Shown here: positions 10,740 through 22,445 of the stretch, in pieces
How positions within the stretch are numbered: the first letter of the stretch is position 1
How the letters are laid out: each line of letters begins with the position of its first letter
Origin: Cercis canadensis
Lineage: Eukaryota; Streptophyta; Magnoliopsida; Fabales; Fabaceae
DNA: 64,000 nt
Reading direction: 5' to 3'
Assembly: GCA_003255065.1 (NCBI GenBank)
Contig: QAOA01005544.1
Location: 124,001-188,000, forward strand
Program-made: the position numbers and the translations under genes
Notes under the pieces: model-generated
What the model was told of the DNA's origin: nothing
The model's input: only the letters and a program-made list of their open reading frames with translations
Databases searched by the model: none

Positions 10740-13700
10740 ATGCCCCTTCTTCCTCCTAGGTTCTCTCTGTCACTGAGCCCTCCATTATTCCACTTTCTTC
10801 CTGCAACCACTGTGATTCTGAACCTCACTACCATCTCCAACAAACGTTTTATCCCCGCCATGTCCTTCTCTTCTCCTCCTTATTCTTCGCCTTCACCTTC
10901 TCTAGCCAATCCCAAAGAGGACTTTAACGAACAGAAACTCTTGCAGGTCCAGGAGGTCCTCAAGTACCACAACCAGACCAAGCACTCCTTCAACAACTAC
11001 GCAAGAGGTCCTCATGGCCTCGATTGGGCCAACCAACCAAACCCATTTCGTAGGTACGTCTCTGCTCCTCTTCTCCCTCTTCTACACTTTCCCACTGACA
11101 ATGAAACCCCATCATCATCAGCAATTGATGCCCCTTTATACTCTTCTCTGTTCCTTTCTCTTCCTCCTGCAAAACCCATTTCTAAGTCCACCATTTCTCA
11201 GTTCTTCTATGATTCTCTCGCTCTTTCTGCTTGGAAAACAACAGGATTTTCCACTTGGTCGCTCCGGGTCAATCCAAGTAGTGGAAATTTGCACCCAACT
11301 GAGGCGTACATCATTGCCCCTCCGATAGAATCTCTTTCTGACTCACCTTTCGTGGCTCATTATGCTCCAAAGGAGCATTCTTTGGAGCTTAGAGCTGAAA
11401 TTTCATCTGGGTTTTTCCCAAAATTCTTTCCTCAGAATTCATTTCTTGTTGGATTGTCATCGATTTTCTGGCGCGAGGCGTGGAAGTACGGTGAGCGTGC
11501 ATTAAGGTATTGTAATCATGATGTGGGTCATGCTATTGCTGCTGTTGCAATGGCTGCGGCGGGGCTTGGTTGGGATGTGAAGCTTTTGGATGGTTTGGGA
11601 TATGAGGATTTGAAGAATCTTATGGGGCTTCAGATTTTCCCGGAATTTGAAATTCCTTCCCGAGCTGTAAGAGGAAAGATGCCAGAAATTGAGTTTGAGC
11701 ATCCGGATTGTGTGCTGCTTGTATATCCAAATGGAATTGGTGAATTTGATGTAAATTATAAAGAATTAAGTTCTGCTATATCTGAATTTTCCAAATTGGA
11801 GTGGCAAGGGAAGCCCAATTTACTTAGCAAAGAGCATATATGTTGGGATATTATTTATAAAACTGCAGAGGTTGTGAAAAAGCCTTTGACATTGGGAGAT
11901 AGATTCTTGCTTAATCCATTTCAAAGGAGTGGACTTTACAGTGAAGCTTCATACAAAGGATTTACGGGGAGGCAAGTTGTTCGGAAGCGTAGAAGTGCTG
12001 TTGATATGGACGGAGTTACTAAAATGGAGAGAAATACATTTTATCAGATTCTATCACATTGTCTTCCTTCAGGTTGTCAACCTGGAGGGAAGCAAAAGAC
12101 ACAGCTTGCATTGCCATTCAGGGCTCTTCCATGGGATGCTGAGGTGCATGCTGCCTTGTTTGTTCATAGAGTGGTGGGATTACCTCAAGGCTTGTATTTC
12201 CTGGTGAGAAATGAGGATCATTTAGATGAACTCAAGAAATCTATGAGCCCTGACTTTGTCTGGGCTAAAGCGGAGGGATGCCCTGATGATCTTCCTTTGT
12301 ACGAACTCCTTAGATATGATTGTCAGAAGCTTGCCATGCAGCTTTCATGCCATCAGGTACATATGATAAATGGTTAATTTTCTAAATTTTCACATGATCA
12401 CAATCACATAGCGTATTAGTTGATTAGTATGAATATAGATTGACAGACATAATGTAACTGAGAGAGATAAAAATAGTCTCTCCTTTGGAGTGGGGGTGCT
12501 GGTGGTTCTTTCCTTCTTCTCAGTAATAGAAAGGTCTTATGAATTTGGCTTTTGCAGATAGGAAAAGATGCTTCTATTCAAAGTATACTCGTTGAGTAAT
12601 ATGTTTTCTGCTATACTACTAACTGTATCAGACATAACAGAGGCATAAAAAAAGAAAAAAAACTGTAGACATAACTTTCATCTCATACTTGTTTTTTTTT
12701 TTTTTTTTTTTTTACTATAGCTTGAGTGAGGTGTTGCTAATTTTTCTGAATATCATTATTTTGAATCTAACTATGAGGATCTCAAACTTATGAAATTCTC
12801 TTGTTTTATTACCCATAGAGCTAATGGAACTTATGGCTAATTTTTTGGAACAAATTCTATTTGGATTTTTTAATTTGCTCTGTCTATCAATATGTCAATT
12901 GTCGGGCTTTACATTGCCCTTTGAAGAAACATCTTTTTTTCTGACTAAGCTGAACAGACACTTAATATATAATGCATCTCATGTTAAATGTGATACCTTT
13001 ACACAGGATATTGCAAGTGATGGTTGCTTCAGCCTTGGTATGCTGGCACGCTTGGAGCCTACTTTGCTTGAAAAGAATGTCTGGATGTATCCTCGTTTAT
13101 TTTGGGAGACTGGAGTCCTTGGACAGGTGCTGTACCTTGAAGCACATGCTATTGGAATCTCAGCAACTGGAATTGGTTGCTTCTTTGATGACCCTGGTAT
13201 ATTCCTTTTTCCTCACCATTTCTTTGAGGACTCTTTTTCTGGTGGTGTTAACATGTAGCATTTTAGCATTTGTTGCTTGGGTTCAAGCAAAGACGAGTGA
13301 TTGGGAAATATCAAGATTGAATTCTATTAATTATTAATGTCAAAACACCTCTTTAGGAGATCACATGAATTGGGATGTCGATAATTTGAGATCCTGTGTT
13401 CTTGTTGCATGTTGCAGACAGGCATTATATTCTAGTGATTAGAACCTCATCTTTATACTTCCTTTACTAATTTGATTATTGGATTCAAACCACTTAGATT
13501 CTGGTTAAGGAAATCCAACAATATAGCTGGAGAGAAATTGCATCAAGGTTCCTAGCAAAGATTTTAGTGGAAGTACAGTCATGTTGTAGAAGACTCTTGC
13601 TTGCCATTTTAAGAAATTCAAGACTCTTCATCAATAAGAACCGTAGTTAAATATGCATACATATTGTCAGAAGTAATGAGGCATTGATATTAATGCGAAG

Positions 13701-14194
13701 ATTACAAAGTGAGGAGTAATCTAGGGTCTGTTTGATTTCAATTTTTAAAAACTGTTTTTTGTTTTTGAAAAAAATAAAACAAAAAAACTTGTTTGATAGG
13801 GCTGTTTTTGTTTACATGTTTTGAAAACTTATTCTCAAAACATTGTTCTAAAAACAAGAAAACAAAAACAAGAGAGGGCTGTTTTCAAAAACAATATTTA
13901 AAAAAAAAAAAAAAAACAGAATCAAACACACCCCTAGTATTTGAATTTTACACTGTAAACCTTAAACCTGAATGAACCTCACTATGTTTGTTAAAAAAAT
14001 TGCATTTGCATATCATATTCTGGCAGTAGTCTAATCCTGGGAATTCTTAATTTTGTTCTTCTGCAGTGCATCAGTTGCTTGGATTGAAAGGGTCAAAATT
14101 CCAGAGCCTCTATCATTTTACTGTTGGAGGTCCTGTCCTAGACAAGCGGATAATGAGCCTACCAGCATATCCAGGCCCCAATACTGATTCTTGA
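10740..14194 (+). CDS. SagB-type nitroreductase-like protein (3 exons, 644 aa)
   Basis: Exons 10740-12356, 13007-13196 and 14067-14194 join in phase, giving 1,935 bases with TGA at 14192-14194. The protein carries two nitroreductase-fold halves (roughly residues 90-330 and 380-640), as in plant proteins related to the SagB/ThcOx oxidoreductases, which bind FMN. Visible hallmarks are ARGPHGLDW early, WSLRVNPSSGNLHPTEAY, and YCNHDVGHAIAAVAMAAAGLG, followed in the second half by SLPYxxx-like and HAIGISATGIGCFFDDP segments. The physiological substrate is unknown to me. The first 40 residues are rich in Ser, Pro and hydroxylated residues and could be a plastid transit peptide; an alternative ATG at 10860 would remove it. 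Intron 2 carries a MITE and intron 1 a long poly-T run. Confidence 0.85.
13724..13934. mobile_element. MITE inside intron 2 of the nitroreductase gene
   Basis: Begins GGGTCTGTTTGATTTC and ends, inverted, GGGGTGTGTTTGATTC. The word CTA sits at both outer edges (13721-13723 and after 13934), so it may be a 3-base target duplication. The interior has long A/T runs with internal inverted repeats of AAAACAAAAA type and is non-coding. It leaves the intron's splice sites intact. Confidence 0.7.
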
Positions 14195-16370
14195 TATCAC
14201 TTAAAGACTTCAGTATCCATTCATTTGCAAGGACACATACATCACAGAATGCCTATCATCTAATATATTGATATAGCTCCTTTGTGTATTTGAATCCCCA
14301 GTTTAGTTAACTTTTCTGGGCATTTGTCATAGTTGATAATTTTTGGTTGGTCTGAATACATATCACTTGAGTAAAGAATTAGAATTATTGATTAAGGACC
14401 AGCAAAATGTAGCAATAAGGTTTAACATAGTGCCTATCTCATTGAGATTCGCTGTGATGATTTTAGGCAGTCAGGAAAAATGGTTATTTTTATATAATGC
14501 CAATATATTTACCTGGTGGTGTCTGCTTACTATTCACTGTTTAATCTTGTTGTGGGGGACCTATAAATCTAATTTCTGCTCTGACCGAGACTCATCCTCT
14601 TCTTCCAGCAGTGGAGTCTTGTTCAACATCAGCTAACAGAGAATGTGGATTTTTTATTTGTAAAGAGGATTTAGCTCTTCAAAATTGTAAATACTTAGGT
14701 AAATTACTATTCAATTGTTTATGTTATCAAAATTTAATCGTTGGTTGGTACAAATCAATTATTAACTTTGGCTATTTGCTTCCCGCCAAAATATGATTTA
14801 CACACGTACTAATCAAGACATTGCTTTTGATGTACAAATTTCTTAACATACATTTATACAACTAGATTTCTTGATCATCTTCCTTACAATCTCGTTATCC
14901 TGTCAAAAAAAAAAAAACTACACCTCTTTTTTCCTCAGGGGAAGCTGAGTATGTCATACAAACAACAGTAAACCTAGTAGAATTACATGAACAATTAACA
15001 GAAAACCAGCAGTAGATACATAGAAAGCCCAGTCCTAACATAGCTTTCCTCTTTCCAAGCATCTCCTTCACACTTTCATCATCTTAGTGACTACAACAAC
15101 CTGTGTAAATGATTTATGACAATTTTGAGAGCAACTTCTAATAGTGAATGTAGAACCAAAATGCAAATGGCCTTCTTTGAAAATTATATTATAGAGATGG
15201 TGTATAGTTTCTCACAAGATCCTTTACCAAAAGAAATGATATAGATAAACAAATCAACAAACCAATATATGGCACTATCATCTGCATTTCTTGAAGGAGC
15301 ATGTAGGTCTTGATAAGTATCTACCACACTGACAAACACCCGATTATTGGCCCATGACATATGTAATTCAGGTGGACAGAGGCTTCTTTAAGTATTTTCC
15401 ATGGATCCAACTTATCAGCATCCTGGTGCATTATTCAAACATCTTGGAGTTCCCTGCAAAATAGGTGACCCAGATTACTATATGTATATTTTATCTGNAG
15501 TATCTACCACACTGACAAACACCCGATTATAGGCCCATGACATATGTAATTCAGGTGGACAGAGGCTTCTTTAAGTATTTTCCATGGATCCAACTTATCA
15601 GCATCCTGGTGCATTATTCAAACATCTTGGAGTTCCCTGCAAAATAGGTGACCCAGATTACTATATGTATATTTTATCTGTGCCTGATCACATAATATTA
15701 TAGTCAACCTTGATTTTGAAATCGCCGGTCCAGCTGCAGTTAGAGTCCTCATGTCTCAAAAGAGTGACATTCTGCCTGTCGTATACATAGAGTAATATAT
15801 TTATCACAAAAGCATTTACAATACATCAATCTATAGCTTCGTCCATCTTTACATATTGGCAATCAACCAGGTGGTCCAAAAGTGGTTCTCTTTATGTTTC
15901 AATTTGTTGGAATGCCCCTGCAGAATCTGAATTCCAATGATCCCAGTAGCATGGATCCTAATGATGCCATGATGAATGAACCTCAAGAATAAGGGAATCC
16001 AGGAGTGAAATTCTGTGAAGGGTGATAGTTTCTCTAAACAAACAGAACTTGATCAAGGTACATGGAACCATATGAAGTATATTGTTGAATCTTTCAACCT
16101 TTAATATTCTCTGACCAATAAATTAAAATAATTAACCTTGCATCTTGAATAAACTAGCTTCCGTATCCTGAGCACTAGTATAGCAGGGACTTTAACCTTA
16201 TAATGTAGCTCCGATTCATGTCCAGATAAGTATAAGTCCCATGCATACCAAACAAATTTTGATCCATAGACTACAAGTTAACAGCATCTCAAAAGCTGAG
16301 TATTAAAAGAACATGAGGAATGTATTGAATTCAAATGGAAGGGATTACTGAAGCCAATAATGTGATCAAG
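14195..16370. other. Convergent 3' region between nitroreductase and Ycf20-like genes; false-looking 183-bp duplication at 15315-15681
   Basis: AT-rich DNA holding both 3' ends; no coding exon is seen. Bases 15315-15497 are repeated at 15499-15681 with a single visible difference, the two copies separated by one N at 15498. The left copy ends exactly at the N and the right copy starts exactly after it. Confidence 0.85.
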
Positions 16371-17648
16371 TCAATACTTAAACGAATCCAAGAATAGTCC
16401 CAGTGTCAGCCCAGCCTTCCAATAATTAAACATGGTGATTAGTGTCCTACTCTTGCTAACAAAAGGAAGAGAACTCCCATACATGAGAGCTCCAATGGCT
16501 TCCACAATAACCACAGCCAAGGCAGCAGACAGAATATCCCAGTCACCAGTTTGTCCAATAACAGTGGCAAAGGCAGTAGCACAATAAAATCCAACCAAGA
16601 AGAATAGAATCTTCATTGGAAGATTTTTTTTTACCTTCTGAATTTTAGCACCCAACTTTGTTTGATAACCTTGTATTGCTCTAATTAACCGGGTCCTACC
16701 ATTACCACCATCTGAAGTGGAAGGTCTAAAACTGCTGTCATTTATGCTGCTTCTAATGGACCATGTCATCCTCCTGAAGAGGGAATACAGACTTATTATT
16801 TCAAGAACAAGTTCATCAGTTCTGCCTATATGATTCTCTTCATACATTTTACTTATTATTTTCACCTATACGGTGTTTGAAGCATTTCAACATGCATGCA
16901 TGAGCAGACGCGCATATGTGGAAACACATGTACATGTTTATATTTATATTCCAGAATAGCTAAGAAGTATCCACCTTTCTGAATGACAAAAAGATGCTTG
17001 CCTACACTTTTAGGATACAACTTTCTGAAAAGATACAGAAATAACCTTCTTTATAATTCTTTCACTGAATTAACTCTATCAAAAATTTAGTAATGCATAA
17101 TATTTCATCTGTCCTGTGAGGATAACTTCAGTCCTTAATCCAACACATAAAAATAACTCAAGATTTTGACATGCACAATAGGAGAAAAAAGATTTCCTCT
17201 CATCATCTGTAAGCTGTGTGCTTCTTGGATGAATGACATGGGTGGATGAAAAATACAACAATTAATTGAGGACCTAGCAAACAATTTTTTTTTTCTTTTT
17301 CTTTTAATACATTAATCACCACCTATCGAACAAATAACAACAATGGAAAATTTATGATATAATCGTGTATGCACTAATTGTTTTAAGTGGTCTCGTTGCA
17401 TGTTTGCTGGATCCCTTTCCGGATAGAAATTATAAGCATAAACTGCCATTGACTTACTTGAAATTGTTGATTAAACAAGGGTGAGAAAAACTGGATAAGA
17501 AGCAAGAAGAGTGTTGTTTCTGGTCAAAAGTTGTTTTGTAAAAGAATGCAGCAAGGCCAACAGTAGCAACTCCTGAACCGAAATTATTAAGAGAGAAAAA
17601 CTTGGCATTTGTCATATGGTTGGATGCCATTCTGGTTGCAAGCACCAT
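16371..17648 (-). CDS. Ycf20-like (DUF565) plastid protein (2 coding exons, 197 aa)
   Basis: Coding exons 17648-17458 and 16773-16371 join AA|G in phase and give 197 residues. The mature domain reads GRTRLIRAIQ, then four hydrophobic stretches with GFYCATAFATVIGQTGDWD and the signature ending MFNYWKAGLTLGLFLDSFK, typical of Ycf20-like proteins. The first 65 or so residues are Ser/Phe/Asn-rich and fit a chloroplast transit peptide. Arabidopsis has three such nuclear genes, two of which (NPQ6, NPQ7) affect thermal dissipation of excess light; 197 residues suits NPQ7. I chose the ATG at 17648 because an intron acceptor (TCTCCAG) lies 18 bases upstream, so a 5' UTR intron is likely. The longer open frame at 16865 reads into the intron. 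Confidence 0.88.
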
Positions 17649-18600
17649 GCAGAATCCTGACTCCTGGAGATTATACAAAATGTAAGAAACATCAGTAAGG
17701 ACAGTAAGGAGGAAGAGTAACCATCAACCATCAAACATTCTAAACCAACTATCATTAAATTGATAAAAAGAAATGAAGCCTTTAAAAGAACTGGGTATTC
17801 CCAACATTTCCAAGTTGGACTCTCCTTAATTATTATATGGCACTAGAAACTCATTGCAAAATAAGGGCAAGACGTACATGCGGACCATTGTTTTCTTTAG
17901 CAGACTTTTGATGTTAGTATACAGAAATATCAAATATCTATAGTCTTAATATAAGCTATTAAATCATTTTGCCCTTGATATTCATATTTGTCTTCTATTC
18001 TGCTTTATTATTTCTTATGCCAAGCCTTCTTCCAATATGTTATTGTTAGCATTCATAAAAAAAATTACTTGCAAGAATACCCCATAAACAATAAGACAAC
18101 ACAATGAATTCAAGTGCACCCAAACAGTATCTTTCACTTTCCTTTTTCCCCCATTTCACTCTACGCTTTTAGAAAATGGGTCTTATAGTGCTGGAACAAT
18201 CCAAGTCCAGTCGAGGTTTTGTTAATCAAACAACACTAACAAATAATTAAAACAAAAGAAAAAAAGAAAAAAAATCAAAGAAATGATTCAAACTCATTCA
18301 TAGCAACGCCATATCAGACAAAGCTAAAACCAGCAGTCAATGTCAGAAGAGCTTACTGATTCTGGGACCAAGGTGAGATTTGACTATGAATGTTGACGAT
18401 GAACAAATTTCTGCTTGACCTCACTTCTTTTGCTATGGAAAAAATGAAATTTTCTTGTTTCAGTCTAATTTATTTCATGAAGCTAAACAGGGTATTGGAG
18501 AAGACGCTAACCATGGAGTAGAAGATATGCATCTCTCTATTTGGAAGATGAAGGAGCGGGCATTTTGACCCACTCACCCCTTTTAGCGGTCTCTGAATTC
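17649..18600. other. 5' leader intron and promoter region of the Ycf20-like gene
   Basis: No open frame of note. On the minus strand the acceptor at about 17667 implies at least one upstream leader exon, probably near 18.4-18.6 kb where base composition rises. The exact transcription start is not evident. Confidence 0.35.
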
Positions 18601-19648
18601 TGATGGAAGAAGATTTGCGTTTTGCTGTCTACTTTGCGCAATGCGTGTAATTGGCATTCTCTAAAAAAAACTATTTTTTTGAGAGATTTATTGTGCTGCG
18701 CCAAAGTCCAAACTGAAAAAATAAGAGAAAATTATTCCTCGACTCATATCTTTGAAAAAGATACTCATAAGTTTTTTATAATATTAATTGTAGTTTAGTT
18801 CATTCAATATTAATTATTGATATCACAAAATGATTATGGGTCATTATATGATTTCATTCACAATGACCATTTTATTGTATTTATTGACCCGTGATCAATT
18901 TTTATTNGGAGTGTCTTCAATGAACAAGCCATTTGGCTGACGGCATGTCTCCAAAGGACATGCCATTTCTCTAATGGCACGTCTCCAAGGGACATGCTAG
19001 GACGTCCGTTTCTCTCCCTCGGCCTCTGCTCTCATGTGGGTCCGAGCTATGCCAAATGGCATGTCTTGTGGGGACACGCCACGGGGCTAACGGCATGTCC
19101 CCACTAGACATGTGCGTCTGGCACGTCCGTTTTTGTCTTCGTCCGGAGAAATTGGGTGACTCCATTGGCTATTGGCGTATCCAAACTCTATAAATTACCT
19201 CTGCGAAGAGCAACATTTCACACAGCAGCAGAAACCTTACACTCAAATTACAAAGCANACCTTACACCCAAATTACAAAGCAGAGAGTTGGCTCATTTTT
19301 CAGAGGAGAAAGCTTGTTCACTTTCTGGAGAAGGATTCATAGCCAAGGTTCTATCTAGATTATTTAAAAAAAAAAATTGTGAAACGATAATTTATAAGGT
19401 ACGCTTAAATTTTAATTATTGTTTACTATTAATTATTGTTCTTAATTATTTTTAATTTGATGAGGTTTATTTATTGTTGTTATTAATTTAATAGTATTAG
19501 TATAAATAAAGTATGATAACTTATTTATTTTTAATTTGATGGGGTTTAATTATTGTTGTTATTAATTTAATAGTATTANAGACTTGTTTTTTATATAAGT
19601 AGTTATTATATATAATACATTAAATATAAAGAAAAATATTAAATAATA
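18601..19648. repeat. Unclassified repeat-rich segment with three single Ns and a GC-rich hairpin array (18942-19115)
   Basis: Four short inverted pairs follow one another: GGCATGTC/GACATGCC (18942-18964, perfect), GGCACGTC/GACATGCT (18976-18998), GGCATGTC/GACACGCC (19058-19080) and GGCATGTC/GACATGTGC (19092-19115), each with a loop of 7-8 bases. A TATA-like CTATAAATTA follows near 19187. Direct repeats flank the N at 19258 (24 bp, one difference), and a 55-bp AT-rich unit at 19443-19498 recurs at 19524-19578 just before the N at 19579. The contig breaks suggest a high-copy repeat. No coding part is seen, so I do not assign a family; a solo LTR-like fragment is possible. Confidence 0.45.
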
Positions 19649-20542
19649 GTGTATTTGATGAAATATTTATAAAATGTATTTAAAATATTTATTTTAAATT
19701 ACTTTATTTATATATTTTTAAAATTTAGTGTATTATTTTAGTCACTCTCAAATTCTCAAAAGAGTGTATTTCAAATTCATTGTTTTTTCTCCCCCAGCCC
19801 CGATACACCTCCTTCTCCCTCGAGCCTCTGAAACTCTTGCTCTCGGCACCAAGTTACTGATTCTGAGCTTCAAAAGCTCGAACTTTGGATTTTGGAAAAG
19901 CAAAATCAGCAAGCCTCAGAGTAAGCACAAACACGAAAAACTCCAAGCAACATAAAAACAAAATGCCAGCTTTCTCTAACGGCTAGATTTGAAACTACAG
20001 AAAGACGGAAATGAGGCAAAGAAGGGATTCAGGAACAATAGAGAACAGAAGGTAAAGTGGACAAAACCCTAGAAACCACCCTCACAAGGAAAGGATTTTG
20101 AAGCTTCAGAGTACAAAAAGCTGAAGAAAACACCACGAAGAGTCTTCCAGAATATTCGATCCGAAACGCTTCAAATGCAAAAACAGAGCATTTGGAGGTT
20201 CTGCAGGAAACAGAAAGAGCAACAACCGGGAAATCCACGGTATTTTCCGGCACCGGAGAAGAACCAAGAGGTTCTGCGAGAGTGACTGCGGTATTTCAAA
20301 TTTTGGTAGTGCTGCAACAGGAGGACTCAGAAAGTTCATAGTTTTGCACAAGTTAAACTTATTTTCCATTAAAGCCATAGCTGAGATAATGTTTTGGATA
20401 TTAATGTTAAATTATTCTTTTTTTTTATAATAATGTATTTAAATAATATATTTTATAAATACATGTATTTAAAATATTATATTTTAATTATATATATTTA
20501 AAATTTACAAAAATTTATCAAATATTTCATCCAAACACAACC
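19649..20542. mobile_element. Candidate non-autonomous DNA transposon with terminal inverted repeats (about 890 bp)
   Basis: The left end GTGTATTTGATGAAATATTT is matched by the inverted right end GTGTTTGGATGAAATATTTG; further AT-rich matches continue inward for about 120 bases on each side. The centre (about 19780-20370) is clearly GC-richer than the arms, resembles a gene leader with short open frames on both strands, and has no transposase. No convincing target-site duplication is seen. A gene-fragment-carrying (Pack-type) element is possible. Confidence 0.45.
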
Positions 20543-22445
20543 TAAAAGATATTTTGACCCGTGTGACATACAATTCCTTCAAAAGTTACTTAATTTATTT
20601 TTCCCAGTTATATGCTCAGCGTCCTTGTCTCTTTTTTTAATTCATTAAAATCTACATAAAAGGCTCAACCATTGTATTGTTTATTTTGGAGACAGAAACA
20701 ATCATATTACCTACTCCTTACTTATTATGTGGAAATAGCTTAAGAAAAGACAGGCTAAAGATGAGTTTGGCATTTACATAATAGGGCTCAACCACTGAAT
20801 TGTTCATTTGGAGACCAAGGGAGATACATGGATAAAATCACTCTTTTTTTGTTAATACAACCAAGGGAGATTTCATTACATGAACCTGGGCCAACACCCT
20901 ATATACGCATAATTCAGCAATAGATGGAACTGTAGTAGATACTATATACATCTACAATATCAAAATGGCTTGCTGCATACTCTGGTCACTCAATAAGTGA
21001 TGACAAGAGTATACTAATACTATCCTGGAGTAAAATTTGGAGTGCCTGTTTCCTGTAACGAAAAGCATTACAACCCAAAGAATCAGCTTCTGTTTTGCAG
21101 GTTTTGAACATTCCAATAGGGGGCTAGCTGAAGTCCTTTATCTAGTGCTTAGAATTCAGCTAAATTATTTCTTTTGCAACCCAGAAGGTAGGCAAACAAG
21201 AAAATCAGAGCACCATAATTACTTCACGAAGTTCCTCCCATGCCTGATTGGCCAACATTCTTTCAGGCTGCACCATCGATGTTCAACTCATAGAAAGGTA
21301 GTTGTGGAGAATGCCATCTGATAAAAACCGTGGCTAACATTCAGAGCATTAGAAACATACTAATATACATGCAGAAGGGCAGTGGATATTTCATGTACTA
21401 TAGGTAACTTTAATAGATCAATATATGCAAGTAATAGTTCCACAAAGGGGGCTGGGGCACAACCTTAAAAAGCTTCTATCATTTCTTATTTATTTGGGGT
21501 TTGAGGCCGTACAATACACAGCCAGCGCAAGTGACACAATCAGAATACAGTTTTAACTTCTCACAGATTCAAATAGGTCAGCAGTAGAATAAAATACACT
21601 TCAAGAGTTCAAGGCTGACTGATGAAACCTAACATAAAACAGTTCTTACCATGCAGAACAACATTGCATTGGTTTCCCCTTCTTCCTTCTGTTTCTTTCT
21701 TTAGCCCAAGACTTTTAACATGCATTCTCTACTTCGACGACTGTGCAATCACAAGGCTTTGCTGTATCTTGTTTTTGAATGCTCTGGATGGCCAAAAATC
21801 CTGAAGTTATAAACGGCAGATAATCCTTCCATATATTCATAATAAAATATCCTAAAGAACAAATAAATAAACAACAAATGTCAGAAATTTACAGATGCAC
21901 AGCAACTAAACAGTAAATTTTAATGGAATATAAAGCACGATATAGTTTGTTAGGAAATATTATTCGCACTCCAAATAGGCCAAATTAAGCCTTTGACAAT
22001 TTGAACTATATAAAAAGTGTGAGGGCTTTTCTGTGATTCTAATACTAATTGCCAGTTTTGTTACTGTCTTTTTTCCTTATATTGAGCACTAGAATGATTT
22101 CTCATTCAGTTGTCAGCAAGAATAATATCAAGAATACTAAATAGAAATTAGCACATTAGTAATTTAAAGGATATATGAGTAAGCACCTAAGGACAATCAA
22201 TCATCTGCCAAGTGAAACTGATGAGGAAGTTTGAAATTCAAAGCAAAATCTTTCGGGAATAAGAGTTGAATATTTCAAACATAAGCACAAATATCTACTC
22301 TACATTATATCTATTTCCCCATTGATATGGAATAATCAGAAAAAGAAATTACGACTGACAAGAAACAAACCTCTGCAGGGGGTGCCAAAAGCCCCTAAAT
22401 ATTGAATTATAATGGTGTTTCTTGAATGCATTAGCAAAGTCTGCT
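20543..22445. other. Intergenic DNA and probable 3' UTR of the gene at 22446-23788
   Basis: AT-rich sequence without a convincing coding exon on either strand. Short open frames of 60-95 codons near 21.0-21.8 kb lack recognisable domains or good codon patterns. Confidence 0.4.

Noticed and set aside
10990-11328. Several 60-104-codon frames on both strands inside nitroreductase exon 1
   Set aside because: They are out-of-frame shadows of the conserved coding exon.
12824-13258. 144-codon open frame overlapping nitroreductase exon 2
   Set aside because: Only 13007-13196 is coding; the rest is flanking intron that happens to stay open.
18942-19115. GGACATG-type pairs that resemble animal p53 half-sites
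   Set aside because: Plants have no p53; the words are simply the hairpin stems of a repeat.
18601-19648. Solo LTR or other retroelement fragment
   Set aside because: A TATA-like word and likely high copy number are suggestive, but no TG..CA ends, primer site or coding part is visible, so no family is claimed.
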